DNA of 64,000 bases from Zopfochytrium polystomum (taxonomy: Eukaryota > Chytridiomycota > Chytridiomycetes > Chytridiales > Chytridiaceae). The position numbers were made by a program, and so were the translations under genes. Positions 33,021-43,979 of this stretch are shown piece after piece (within the stretch, counting starts at the first letter, position 1; the number at the start of each line of letters is the position of its first letter). Location of the stretch: contig JAIVFJ010000135.1 of NCBI GenBank assembly GCA_025765615.1, forward strand, positions 62,001-126,000, given 5' to 3'. Below the pieces are notes generated by a model. It saw only the letters and a list, made by a program, of their open reading frames with translations, did not search any database and was not told where the DNA came from.

Positions 33021-34122
33021 CGTGAAATCTCCTCGGCCCGGCCTCCCTTGCTTGCTTGACCCCTTCTTGTCAAGAAAAAAAGCGGAGTGCCAATTTTCTC
33101 ACTCTATTTCTGGAGAGAACGACCAGCCAAGGAAGGCAAAAAAAGAAGAAACCAAGAGAAAAATACCCCGCCCCAGCAGCAACAGCCGGCACATTTTTTC
33201 TATGGGACACAACAAGGCTGATGAAATCGCGAGTTTCCGCGATCAAGTCGAGCAACGTCCGAGACACAAGGACGCTAACATTCTGCTTTCTCGCGGTGAT
33301 GATTAGTATGACCAATTTTTTTCTTTTCTTTTCTTTTTCCTCACTCGGTTTTCACAACTCTGAATATCAGCATCGTAGCTCCTTCTGTCCCAAAGGCATT
33401 GAAAACTGCAAGATCGTGCAGCAAATGAATGGAAGCAGTGGAAGCTCACATCTATTTCAATCTTTTCGATGCTAGTTGCAAGTCTTCACAACGAGACGCT
33501 GTGTCCGCCCTGGTGAGATTCACCAAAATGTTCTCCTTATTCTCGGTGCGAAGGAGCCCTGTTACGCCGGCTTGAAAGCCCAAGCTCAGCTTTACAAAGA
33601 AGGCGTGAGTGCTGCGTGATGGTTCGTGATGGAGGCTGTGGCTTTTATTTTCGACGTAGTCTGGGATGTCCGCCCGCCTCTCTCGCTTCACGACTGCCCT
33701 TCCGTGGAAACGATCGTGGGCACATTTTGTCAAGCAACTGTCTGTGGCCAAGAGGATCGTTTCAAGTCTATCGCCATTTTCCCCAAAAATGAAACGGCGG
33801 CGACCCCCTCGAGCCAGTGATTCCTTTGTGTGACCAGAGGTGATTAACTCCATCTCCCAGTATGCCTTTGTGTTTCTCCTAGGTTTCTTTGGCACTGGGC
33901 GTGTGTTTTCGCCAGCCATCCGTGCTTTACTTTTGTTCATGTTTTTTTTTTTTACAGGTTTTTCACGATGTGGAAAAAGCATGGCGCCAAGCCAATTGAA
34001 GGACTACAGATTAATGCCCGTCCGAACTCAGTGGTAGTTACACTGGCGATGTTTTACCTTCCTCTATCAAATTCCCCTCGACCGCTGCGAACAAACACAG
34101 TACCAACAACAAACCTCGGCCG

Positions 34123-34153
<31 letters not shown>

Positions 34154-34512
34154 AAACAGCTTGGCAGCAGAAGCAAGGAAAAGGGAAAAGAAAGATGGGT
34201 CCCGAAACAGCAAACAGATCAACGGAGAAAGGTCTGGCGGAAAAGCGCAGCACGTGAGGAGGACAGCGAAGCGAAAATATTGCAGGGAAAAGGAGGGACG
34301 CGAAAGGAACACGCGCAGACGCGAAAATTGATAAACCCAGGGGGAGAGGGAGCCAGTGCTGTGGAGAAGTAATAGACCAAGCAGGTCACCAGGCTCGCTC
34401 CTTGGTATAAAACATCTACTCCGCTCACAAGCTTCTGGTCCCTGACCGCCACTCTCTTCCGTCGAAGACCCCACAGCCCGTAATTGCCCCTTCAGTCTCC
34501 CGTCGCAGTCCT
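33021..34512. other. Intergenic, no gene seen
   Basis: About 1.5 kb between the start of the membrane coiled-coil gene and the 3' end of the NLR-like gene. It holds a poly-A run at about 34123-34151 and no supported frame. Several short frames on both strands have no motif. Confidence 0.5.
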
Positions 34513-37500
34513 TCAGAGCTCCAGCACGTACAGAATATGTCCCTCACCGAACCAGAACCACCGATCTCCCCCACGGTGCAGCAGCCTGCCTCTGGACGCT
34601 GGGTCGATCCACACGGCGCGACGTCCCTCCTTCCAAATCCACCCGTCCTCCCGGAATTCGACAGGCGTCCACCCAACCTCGACTGGGTCGTCAAAGTCAA
34701 CGGCTGCTGCTGCTGCCGCCGCCGTTGCCGAAGGAGATGAGGCGGCGGCGACGCTCGGTAGAACGGGCCGCCCGCGGGTTTCGGGGATGGGGAAGGCGTG
34801 GCGGTTGCCAGTGAATGTGGTAGCGACTGTGAGGCGGGCGGAAGGGTGCAGTTCGACGCGGGTGAACCACCCGGCGACGTCGAGGGCGTCGTAGGACGCC
34901 AAGAGCGCCGCGGCGTCATGGGCTGATTCAAAGTCCTCAGTGTTCTGCTTTTCCTCGCCCTCGCCATCACCGTTCGGTGGTGCGTATGGATCCCACACTT
35001 TGACGGTTTCGTCATCGGAAGCAGAGACGAGGACGAAAGATTGCTCTTTTGAGTATGAAACGGAATTTCGGTGGCGGTTGGCCATTTGGTCGGCGTTGTC
35101 ATCATTAAGGTGGCTCCGGGCGATCGGAACAAACAAAAGTGAGAGAATGGAACCGTTGTGTGCCGAGTACAAACTCCTGACGCATTGTCCCGTTGTCGTG
35201 TCGTGAAGGAGAAGAACACCATCGGAGGCGCCTGATGCTAGCAAAGTTGGTGTGAAGGGGTTGAAAGCACATGAGAGGATGTCGGCAGAGTGGCCTTCAA
35301 GAACGATAAGGCAAGCCGTTTTAGCGTCTCCGCGAGTGTCCCAAACTCGAATCTTTCCATCCGCTGACCCAGACGCAAGAAGGTAAGGGTGAGTCGGGCT
35401 GTACGCAACGGCGAAAACCTTGTCAGTGTGACCCCTCAACGGGGCAAATACTGGCTTTCCGCTCCGAGTATCGAAAATGTGAATTTCGTTGTCGATTGCG
35501 GCGGCGACAATCGATGAAGACGATGGGTTGAAAGCGTACGAAGTAACCATATTATGGCCTGGGAAGCTGAGTAATTCCTTCGCTGTTACAACGTCCCAGA
35601 TGCGGACAACGCCATTCTCCGAACCGGAACCGATGAGTTTCATGTCCGGTGAAAAGAGTACTGACGTGGCGTAGGTGATGTGGCCGCGGTAGGTGGCGAG
35701 GTGTCGTGGCGACTGGTTCGAAGGGTACATAGGAATTGCCCATACTTTCACGGTTTTGTCGTCGCTGCTGGACGCGAGCAAATCTTGGTCTGGCGAGATC
35801 GCAATCTGACTAATTTCGTCTCGATGAGCCGCAGGCGCCTTCCACTCTTCGCTTGAAAAGAGTTCCCATAATCTCACTGTCTGATCCGAGCTACCTGATA
35901 CTAGCCTAGATCCGTTTGGGGAGAAGGCGACAGAGCGGACATCCGAGGTGTGGCCCTTGTAGCATGCTACCGGGCGAGCAAGAGCGGGGCTGTCGTCTGT
36001 GGAAGCGGTTGCGCCGGTAGACTGAGGGATGGACCACACTCTGATCGTGAGATCCGAGCTTGCCGTTGCAACTGACTTTCCGTCTGGTGCAAACTGAACA
36101 GCATAAACTGGTCCATCGTGCCCTTTCATCTCGCAAACTAACCGAGGTTCCTCGTCGTCGTATCCGCCTTCCCAGCATTTTGCTGACCCGTCGAATGAAG
36201 CTGTCGCCCACCGTTGGCCCTCGCCACCACTTACAGCGATGCCGAGCAATGGGCCCCTGTGGCCTCGCAGCACCCGTTTTACCATGTCGCCGTCCTGCTG
36301 CGTAAGGTCCCAGACGACTGCTGAACCGTCCTTCGACGCCGAAAGTAGTATGTGGCCATTCGGGTGAAAAGCAACGGCATTGACCGCCCAGTCATGGCCC
36401 CGCAAGACTCTTAGCAAGCTGCCGTCTTGCGCGTCCCAAAGTCGAACGGTGCTGTCCCACGAACCGCTCGCAATAATTGCATCTCCAGGACCGAATGCAA
36501 CGCTGGTGACGTCAAGGGAGTGTCCCGAACCCGGTGACTTTGAGCCTCCACCGCAAACAAAGTCAAGTTCGCCGGTAAGTGCATGCCAGACTCGAACTGT
36601 TCGATCGAATGAACCAGACGCTAGACGTACACCCGTGCTTGAGAATGCAATGGCGCTGACGTCGCGAGTGTGTCCTTTCATTGTTGCCAGGGGTTCACCC
36701 GTGAAGGCATCCCAAACTTTCACGGTTCGATCAACGGAGCCGGATGCGACACGGCGGCTGTCCGGAGAGAAAGCAACGCAGCGGGCAAAGCCCAAGTGTG
36801 TGGAGGTTACTTGGGGCCAGGCCGTCGGAGCACCGAGAAGAACTCTCGACGACGAGGCCTGAGGCAGAAAAGTCTTGTGCAGTGGTGTTGACGACGGGGA
36901 CCAATGCAGAGCAGACGCGTAGAGGTGAAGAACCGACGTTGAGATGATAGGCTGTCAAAAAATACCAAAAGTTAAGAAATGCTTTTAGGGCCCCAAAAAG
37001 ATTGCTCTTTGAAATTCAAACGAACGAACATCGAATCGCGGAATAAGTCGGATGACATCATATACAACTGCGGCAACAAATGATCGACTTGACGGAGTGG
37101 AAAAGCCTTCAGCCCACAATTGCAAGTTGATCAAGAACGTCATTATGGGGCTGCCGAGGAGATAACTTGCTTCCAACCACTCTAGTAACCGTGCCCGAAT
37201 GAAATACTGCGGAGCATCGTTAGAGTAAAGAATGGGAAGCAAAATTGGTCCGGGTTTCCACTTCCTTTCAGAAGGATACTAACCTCAACGTCTCGATGCA
37301 TTTCCTCATTCTCCACCTCTACAAACTGAACATGATTGACCCAGTATCGAACCGCATAGGCAATAACGGGGTCAAAGGCATTTTCAACGCGTTCCGCAAA
37401 GTCGGGAATTTCTTCGTGAAGAAGGCAAGGGTCAAGATTGCACATATTCCGCCTCAGAACAGGGCGGAGAATGCGGAGACAACCACTGGCCATACGACTG

Positions 37501-39064
37501 TGCGCAACAGACAGGTCAACGAAAAAAACGAGAAGTTGATGGATCCGAGAGAAGGGCGCGGTCCGTGAGATATTCTGCGACGGACATTGACAGAAGGCGG
37601 ATAATTTGACTGGGGGAAGCAGAGTGCGGCGAAGAAGGGGAATCAGACGAAAAAGCGTCCGCTACATAGTTGTTGCCAGTAGTGCCATTTTTGTTGGAGC
37701 CACCCGAAGTGTGAAGCGATTCAACCAGAAGGATGGACTGCAACCGGTTGACGCAAGACTCCACAAGTGGCAAGTCCAAGCCGATCACAGACGATAGGAT
37801 TTGGAGGGTAAGGGACCCTGATGCCGCAACGATTGAGTCGAGCACAATTTTCAGCCGGTGCAGATGTGGACCTCGGAAAATCCGCGTGAAAGTGCGCGAA
37901 TACATGGAGGCCAGGTCCGGGCCAAGCGCTGAATCGACGTCCGCCAGGGTCAGGCAATATGAAGGGTCTTCCCCCGAGATACGAAGCTGAGCGACCGTGA
38001 ATTTAAGGGTCTCAAAGGCAAGTTTCAGCCAAATAAATCGACCGCCTGAACGACGCAGCACTAAGTCCCGAGCTGCTGGAACAACAGAGGCGTCAATGTC
38101 AAGGGCTTTGATCTCGATGTCGACGTAGAATGACACGTCCGTAAGATTGTGCTCTGATGCCGAGTTGAGAATAGCTATCGAGGGGACTTTGACAAAGGCA
38201 GACTTTACGTCGATGACCGGTCGACTAGATATGATAATTCGGATAAATGAAGGTAACTGTTTCACGCCCTCGGTGAAGAGCTGAAGGAAAGGGCCTCGCT
38301 GAGCACGAGGGCACTCATCCAATGCATCGATGACGACTGCAACGGGCCTCTCGACGCGATTCGCGATGAAATTTAGGGGACCAGCCACAAGCTCCTCCCA
38401 CAACAGCGAAGAGTTTTGCGAAGAAAACGAGCTCGGGCTCCGACTCGCGCAGATCTATCAGGATACGAGCATACTCTGGACTCCAGCAAGCAAGGCTCCA
38501 CGCAAGTGAGTGAATAAACACCTTGGAGATGCATCTGTCGCTCTGATCAACGCGCCAGAAAAAGATGCCCGCCAGCCGTCGCCGAATGCGAAGGTGACGC
38601 ACTAGCATACCCATGAGAATGCTTTTACCGACACCGGCCTCTCCTTGAACCCAAACTACGCGAGAGAGTTCCGCGGACTTTCCGCTCGAGGTCAAGGACG
38701 ACGGGTTTGGCAGCACAGAGGTGGGTAGCGCGGCTTCGCCTTCGTCTATCCACTTGTCCAAGATTGTCATAATCCACCGTCTCGTGCCCGATATAGCCGA
38801 TCTGCACAGGTCTTCTGCTTCTTTGGCCATCTTCTCGTTAAGATTGGAAACTTTGAGCCAGTCTGCAAGAACGGCAAGAGCAGCTAGCTGTTGCTGCTGA
38901 AGAAGTTGATGTTGTAGCAGCAGGTGCGAATGGTGATGGTTGACAGAGTTGGGATCTGAGACCGATCCGGCAGAAATTGGGGAGGTTGTTGTTTCTCCTT
39001 CTCCCGCGCGGGTGAGTCCAACCGAGATATGCCCAGCGGGCGGCGACGACTGCTGGTGTTGCAT
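34513..39064 (-). CDS. NACHT-WD40 NLR-like protein (two apparent frame shifts)
   Basis: Exons 39064-37284, 37206-37030 and 36951-34513; splicing restores RLIPRFDPIISTSVLHLYASAL, a stretch typical of fungal NACHT-WD proteins. Before the NTPase is GTRRWIMTILDKWID; Walker A GEAGVGKS is at residues 141-148; Walker B is VVIDALDECPR; sensor-1 IISSRP follows. The C-terminal 760 residues hold about 13 WD40 units (SGSVDRTVKVWD, SGSFDRTVRVWH and so on) and the closing DGWIWKEGRRAVWIDP ... RWFWFGEGHILYVLE. Exon 1 changes frame twice, at the A4 run 38424-38427 and the A7 run 37522-37528; in each case one extra base explains it. The N-terminus before the NTPase is only His/Gln-rich, and the reading frame continues upstream of the ATG, so an additional exon may exist. 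By family knowledge such STAND proteins oligomerise on ligand sensing by the repeats and trigger incompatibility or immune-like responses. Confidence 0.85.
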
Positions 39065-39286
39065 GCGGATGGCCTGTTGGGGGTGGTGGTGGTGGTAGTG
39101 ATGCTGCTGCTGCTGCTGCTCCTGGTACAGGCGCGGTGTTGCTTCCGGATTCCACCTAAGGCGCCAGTCAGTCAGTCAGTGGTGTGCAACAGTCCTTGTC
39201 CTCCTCCAAGGCAGGCGGGCCACCGGCGCTCGAAGTGCGACTTGTTGTTTCACCGGTCGGTCTGTCTCCCTCGAGTGCAAGGTCCG

Positions 39287-39333
<47 letters not shown>

Positions 39334-39706
39334 GCCTGTCCGCCCTGAACTGTTTGGCTTCGCTTCAATTCGTCATACTAGGAACTTGTCAATGCACATA
39401 TCCATCAAGCACAGTACAATTCAATATCATTGGCGGAGACACACTCGATCCAGCTTAATTTGGTTGTTCAGAGGAGCATCTTCCGGCAGGCCAGGGAAAA
39501 AGACAGTCAGTCAGACAGGCCCACAAGCGCCCAGAGTTCGAGAAAAACAACACACGGAAAACAACCTTGTCTCTGTCTCTGTCTGTCTCACAGTCTGTCT
39601 GCTCACCAAGCGACGCCTGTCTCCACCATCACTTGTCGGTTGCTCCCGCTCCAGAAATTTTTAGTCGCCTCGCACTGACCGACCAACCGCGCAACCCCAG
39701 ACCTCG
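39065..39706. promoter_or_regulatory. Divergent intergenic region with TGTC microsatellite
   Basis: The 642-bp gap between divergent starts of the NLR-like and Gln-rich genes holds a TGTC tetranucleotide array (about 39289-39334). The part next to 39064 stays open in the NLR frame (encoding a Gln/His run) up to a possible acceptor near 39155, so part of it may be coding. Confidence 0.45.
39289..39334. repeat. (TGTC)n microsatellite
   Basis: Eleven or so perfect TGTC units ending in TGCC; similar short GTCT runs recur at 39570-39600. Confidence 0.93.
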
Positions 39707-42700
39707 ATGGCGTCAATGGGGAACCTACCGCCCGCTGGCGGTCTCCCTGGCGATGGACTACCCATTCATACGCCCGCCTCCTCCGACTCGGCAAGCCGTC
39801 CGCGGCAGCCAGCCTTTCCTCTCCCAGCGTCCGTAGTCTCCGTCTCGAGCTCGGCGTCATCCACGACGCAATCGGCAGCAACCAACCCCGTCACGGTAAT
39901 AGTCCTCTTGCCCTTTTTTCCCCGTAGAGCTTCCGCCGTCGTTGCCAACGCGATCCCGCTTTTCCTTTTCCCCAACCAGCCGACCGTGCACGACCGACTC
40001 CAGGGCCTCCTCGAGCGACATCGCCGTCGCACGGATGCCGCTGCCGCTGCTGCGGCATCGCCTTCTCACGGAACCATGGCCGACGGACCGCTCTCTTCGC
40101 TTCCAAGCGCGATTACAATGGATCCAACCATTTCCGCAACACTACCCCCCCCATCTGAAGCCGGTAGCACCTCCGAAAGCTTTCGATCCAGATCATCCAC
40201 TCACACTTTCGACCCAGACAATAGTCGGCTTGGTCAGTACCTTCAGGCGAGGAGGATGCAAAAGGCTGCGTTGTCTGCTTCTGGCCAACCCGGCCCTTGG
40301 TCGCCATTTCACGCCGTGTCAGCCACAACCGACCCGAGGTTTGCACAAAGCAGCAGCAGCTATCGCTCTGTTGCCCCGTATCAACAACAGATCCCCCAAA
40401 ACCCACATCCGTTGGCGTCAACGTTCCATATGCCACCGTCTTCAGCACCAGTTGGATCGAACGGCGGCTCACCGTACATGTCTTCGCGTATAAACTCCGC
40501 ACCTTATCGAGCTACCGGCCCAACACCAGATGTATTGATTTTGGCCTCCAGCGAATCCAGCGGGTCTGCTCGCGGATCCTCGTACGCCTCGCCTATGGCT
40601 GCAAATTATTCATCGCTACAATCTATAAGCAGCCAGGCTTTCTCGTCGTCAGGACGACGGCCGTCTGGCGACCTATTGTCTGGCGCCGTCCCTCCCAGGC
40701 GCCCATCCATGGACAGATCAGGCGGTGGCTACGTTGCTGAAGCGGGAAGGCTGCCCTCGTTTGAAGAGAATCGACGCCTGTCTGGCGATCGCGTTAGCCC
40801 TCTGCACGCTTTCGTGCGCACAGCACCTCCCGGCTTCCGACCTTACTCTCCCCAGCATCAGCCATTCGATCCCATGGCGGTTACCTCTTCGACGTCCTCA
40901 TACAACTCCTTAACTTCGTTATCGACTGCGCGCCAAGGGAACTCTTCGCCTGGTACAGTGTTGGCGGACGGTTTCATAGATCGGCAAGGACAAATGCGTA
41001 TGTTGCAGGAGGAGCTCAATCTCTTGCAATTGCAAGTCCAGGACCCACATCGAAAGCAGCGCCTTCCTACTGATGCTTATGGAGCTTACGCGATCCAGCA
41101 AGCCTCCTGGTCCTCAAGTCAGCAGCAAAATCGAGAGAATTTCATTCAGCAACAGCAGAATCCACATCAACGCCATCATCAACCGCGACGTACAAGTTTG
41201 TCTTCGAACCAAGTACCAACTCCGAGCATGCTTCACCAGCAGCAACAGCAGCAATTCTTGCAGCAACAACAACAGCAGCAGCAAATTCATCCTTACCGCG
41301 AGATTCTTCCGAACACTCCCCAACGGCCAATGCACCAACTTCCCTCAACGCCTTCCCCTCTTCGTGGATTTCCAGCGACCCGCCCGTCCGCAGCCCAAGG
41401 AAAAGGGTTTCCAAGTGATGCTCCAGGTTACTCGATGTACTATACACCAAGCGTCGCCAGCAACGACGCGGATGGCCCAGACACCAGTAGTATCCTAGGC
41501 CATGCGGATTCCGGAATTTTGACTCCTTCCCTGACACCACCACCAGCCGGAGGACGTTCGCCAGGGAATTCTGCCACCCCTGTCCAGAATGCACCACCAA
41601 ACCCGCCATTACCGGAACCGGGTCCAGAGCAGCAGCAACTTGACGACCCCATTCCAAGACTTATCGGAGAGCGTCGCGTTTCGAGCCTTGTAGTGCTTCT
41701 CGGCGAGCGAGGCAGTCAGGCCCCAACACTCTTGTCACAGCTTTTGGCGCAGCCCCATGGAAGGTTCTCAGAGTTGCGGCTTGTTGGCAGCGTCAGCAAC
41801 GGGTACGCCGGAATTGGTGCTTACTGGGACGGACGTGGGGTTCATCTCATTATCGAAGGCGCAATATCACTCGGCCGATTCTTGCGTCGCCTGCGGCCCT
41901 TGGCAGATAAAGCGAAGCGAATCAAGGATGGCGTTCGCCGAAACCGCGATTTATCTATGGCGAGTATTGGCGGGTTCACCGGCTTGCTGTCCGAGTTCAC
42001 AGCTGTTTTGAGTGAGATCGGCGCTGCGGATTTCAGTCGGAACGACGGCGGCCTTGCTGCTGCTCTTGCTTTGGCAGGAAAAATCGAGTATGTCGGGTCA
42101 GACGGAGCAACTATGTACCCCGAGGAGCACCTTGATCCTATATGGGATATGCAGCTCACTGTCGCAACTACGGTAGGACACATTCGTGAAGATTCGATGG
42201 AGCCGATTTCGGATTTTTCAACACCTTTTGGTGTGGCTCGTGGTGCCCGGCAAAAAGTGTCAGCAAAGCGATACGCGGCCGCTTTGCTCGCTTGCCTGAC
42301 GTACGAGCGGTATCATTCTCGAAAGGTCCCCCCAGGCACCAGCAAGTCTGCTGCTGCGCCGACTGCGCACAAGCTGTTCCAGCGTGCGTTTGGAGTCGGA
42401 GGGGAAGCTCCAACGGGACCGCCAACGCCGGGATCAGTTGCATCATGCGCTGGTGGACTGGTGCGAGACTTGGTGGACCCCCAGTGGCTTCTTTGTGAGG
42501 CCCATCACCGTGCTTCGCCTGCAGTGCCTCCTGCGAGGGTAAAGGCGTTCGGCACGGCAGACTTCGGCATTGCGGGTCTGCTTCCAGACACGACGGCGCC
42601 TGTAGGGTTTTCTATTTTCGGTGGCGGGCTTGGGCGTCACCTATCGCTGGCACTACCTGACCAAGTTCTTGTTCTGGGTCCCGGCGAGTACCAAGTTCTT

Positions 42701-43324
42701 CGGTTCCCGAATGGTGCAGGCGGACTTGGATCGTCTACAACTACGGCTGGCAGTCAGGTGCGCGCTTACAGCCGGGGCGAGCTTGTTTCAAAGATTATCG
42801 AGACCCTCGGCGCTACCGCCGGACTCGCAGTCTGCGGACTTCCCAGTATGTCGAGCTCGCTCACGGCCGGCTCTTTGCTCGAGTTGTCTGGGGCTGGGCA
42901 TGGCGCAAGCGCAAGCGGTGCGGGCAGCGGAAGGAAAGGCTACGCTGCGCTGGGCGGCCTTTTGCTCCGAAAGGGAAAGAAGGAGGCGATAGCGGCGCTG
43001 ATGGGGGCGGCGACTTTGACTGCTCGCCTTGGGCGCGATTGGGCTGGGTCGCCCGCATCTCCGGCTGGGCGTAGCAAGTCGGTGGAGCGACCGTACCTTG
43101 TGCGGGACTGCGTTGGCGGCGGGTTTGCGGTTGTTCTGTCGTGCACGGTCGACATTGACAAGGTCCCCACTGCGTGGCTTTGTTTGCGGGGTGGTAGCGG
43201 TGCCGGATGCCGATCCTTCCTGGTATGCAGCGGCGACAGTGGTGCCGTCGTTTGTTACGGCACCGGCGTTGCTGTTGCGGGGGTTGGCGAAGCGGCGGAA
43301 GGGGCCGGCGTCACTGTTCTCTGA
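39707..43324 (+). CDS. Gln-rich protein with unknown C-terminal domain
   Basis: A frame of 1205 codons that contains a likely 84-nt intron (39896-39979, gtaata...accag). The intron is a multiple of three and stop-free; without it the protein has 1177 residues. Removing it deletes an odd hydrophobic stretch (VIVLLPFFPRR...), which favours splicing. Residues 1-600 are Ser/Pro/Gln-rich and disordered with poly-Gln runs. From about 620 a globular region follows: RRVSSLVVLLGERGSQAPTL, FSELRLVGSVSNGYAGIGAYW, GRFLRRLRPLADKAKRIKDG, LLSEFTAVLSEIGAADF, YAAALLACLTYERYHSRKV, then Gly/Ala-rich sequence to the end. There is no Walker motif, zinc site or membrane segment. No family recognised. It diverges from the NLR-like gene. 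Confidence 0.7.
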   Translation: MASMGNLPPAGGLPGDGLPIHTPASSDSASRPRQPAFPLPASVVSVSSSASSTTQSAATNPVTVIVLLPFFPRRASAVVANAIPLFLFPNQPTVHDRLQGLLERHRRRTDAAAAAAASPSHGTMADGPLSSLPSAITMDPTISATLPPPSEAGSTSESFRSRSSTHTFDPDNSRLGQYLQARRMQKAALSASGQPGPWSPFHAVSATTDPRFAQSSSSYRSVAPYQQQIPQNPHPLASTFHMPPSSAPVGSNGGSPYMSSRINSAPYRATGPTPDVLILASSESSGSARGSSYASPMAANYSSLQSISSQAFSSSGRRPSGDLLSGAVPPRRPSMDRSGGGYVAEAGRLPSFEENRRLSGDRVSPLHAFVRTAPPGFRPYSPQHQPFDPMAVTSSTSSYNSLTSLSTARQGNSSPGTVLADGFIDRQGQMRMLQEELNLLQLQVQDPHRKQRLPTDAYGAYAIQQASWSSSQQQNRENFIQQQQNPHQRHHQPRRTSLSSNQVPTPSMLHQQQQQQFLQQQQQQQQIHPYREILPNTPQRPMHQLPSTPSPLRGFPATRPSAAQGKGFPSDAPGYSMYYTPSVASNDADGPDTSSILGHADSGILTPSLTPPPAGGRSPGNSATPVQNAPPNPPLPEPGPEQQQLDDPIPRLIGERRVSSLVVLLGERGSQAPTLLSQLLAQPHGRFSELRLVGSVSNGYAGIGAYWDGRGVHLIIEGAISLGRFLRRLRPLADKAKRIKDGVRRNRDLSMASIGGFTGLLSEFTAVLSEIGAADFSRNDGGLAAALALAGKIEYVGSDGATMYPEEHLDPIWDMQLTVATTVGHIREDSMEPISDFSTPFGVARGARQKVSAKRYAAALLACLTYERYHSRKVPPGTSKSAAAPTAHKLFQRAFGVGGEAPTGPPTPGSVASCAGGLVRDLVDPQWLLCEAHHRASPAVPPARVKAFGTADFGIAGLLPDTTAPVGFSIFGGGLGRHLSLALPDQVLVLGPGEYQVLRFPNGAGGLGSSTTTAGSQVRAYSRGELVSKIIETLGATAGLAVCGLPSMSSSLTAGSLLELSGAGHGASASGAGSGRKGYAALGGLLLRKGKKEAIAALMGAATLTARLGRDWAGSPASPAGRSKSVERPYLVRDCVGGGFAVVLSCTVDIDKVPTAWLCLRGGSGAGCRSFLVCSGDSGAVVCYGTGVAVAGVGEAAEGAGVTVL

Positions 43325-43979
43325 TGCTCAAGGGAATGTACTCCGTTCGACTCTGAGTTCTCTTTACATTTGGTTCTGCCCCAGATCGTCAATCTCATTG
43401 TTTCCCCTCTCCTCTCCCTTCCCCTTCTATACGTTTTCTCCCTCTCTTCTGTCGATACAGTATAAAGAAATCTGATTTTGGACTCCTTCAACTGGTTTGT
43501 TTCGTGTTGGCTGCGGTCGCGAAAGGCCGCTTGCCAAAAAAGGGTAAAACGTTTTGGCCGTGTTGGGGCTGAACCAATTTGAAAGTGTCGTGTCGAGCCA
43601 CAGGGAAGGAAAAGAAAAAACTGGAAAAGAGCTGAGGGGGAAAAATAAATCTCTTCAATCAAACCAGCGAACGGCCATTCGGCCCTCTTTCTCACTGTGG
43701 CGCCAGCCCCGCGATTCAAACACCTGGCTGTTCGCTATCGGCGGTCCCGCTCAACCGTCAATTCACTCACTCCCGCTCAATCCCACTTTCCTTCTGAGGG
43801 CCTCGTTTCTGTCCACCTCAGCCCCTTGCCGAGAATCCACTGAACACCCCTCCTACCGTCGAGTGTTTTCCCCTGTATTCGATTTTTGACCACCGTCCTA
43901 CCCCGGCTGGGAGGGCCTCCCACCAAGCGTGTTGAAGGGGATCACCCTTTTCGTTCCCCCATTGAAAAAACCACACACG
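43325..43979. other. Intergenic, kinesin promoter region
   Basis: About 650 bases between tandem plus-strand genes, pyrimidine-rich near the kinesin start. No supported coding frame or clear core-promoter motif. Confidence 0.45.

Noticed and set aside
34123..34151. Poly-A run as a retrotransposon tail
   Set aside because: No reverse-transcriptase or SINE-like sequence before it and no target-site duplication was seen; similar runs are scattered through all gaps.
39289..39334. TGTC array as CRISPR or telomere-like repeat
   Set aside because: A simple tetranucleotide microsatellite with no spacers and not a telomeric unit.
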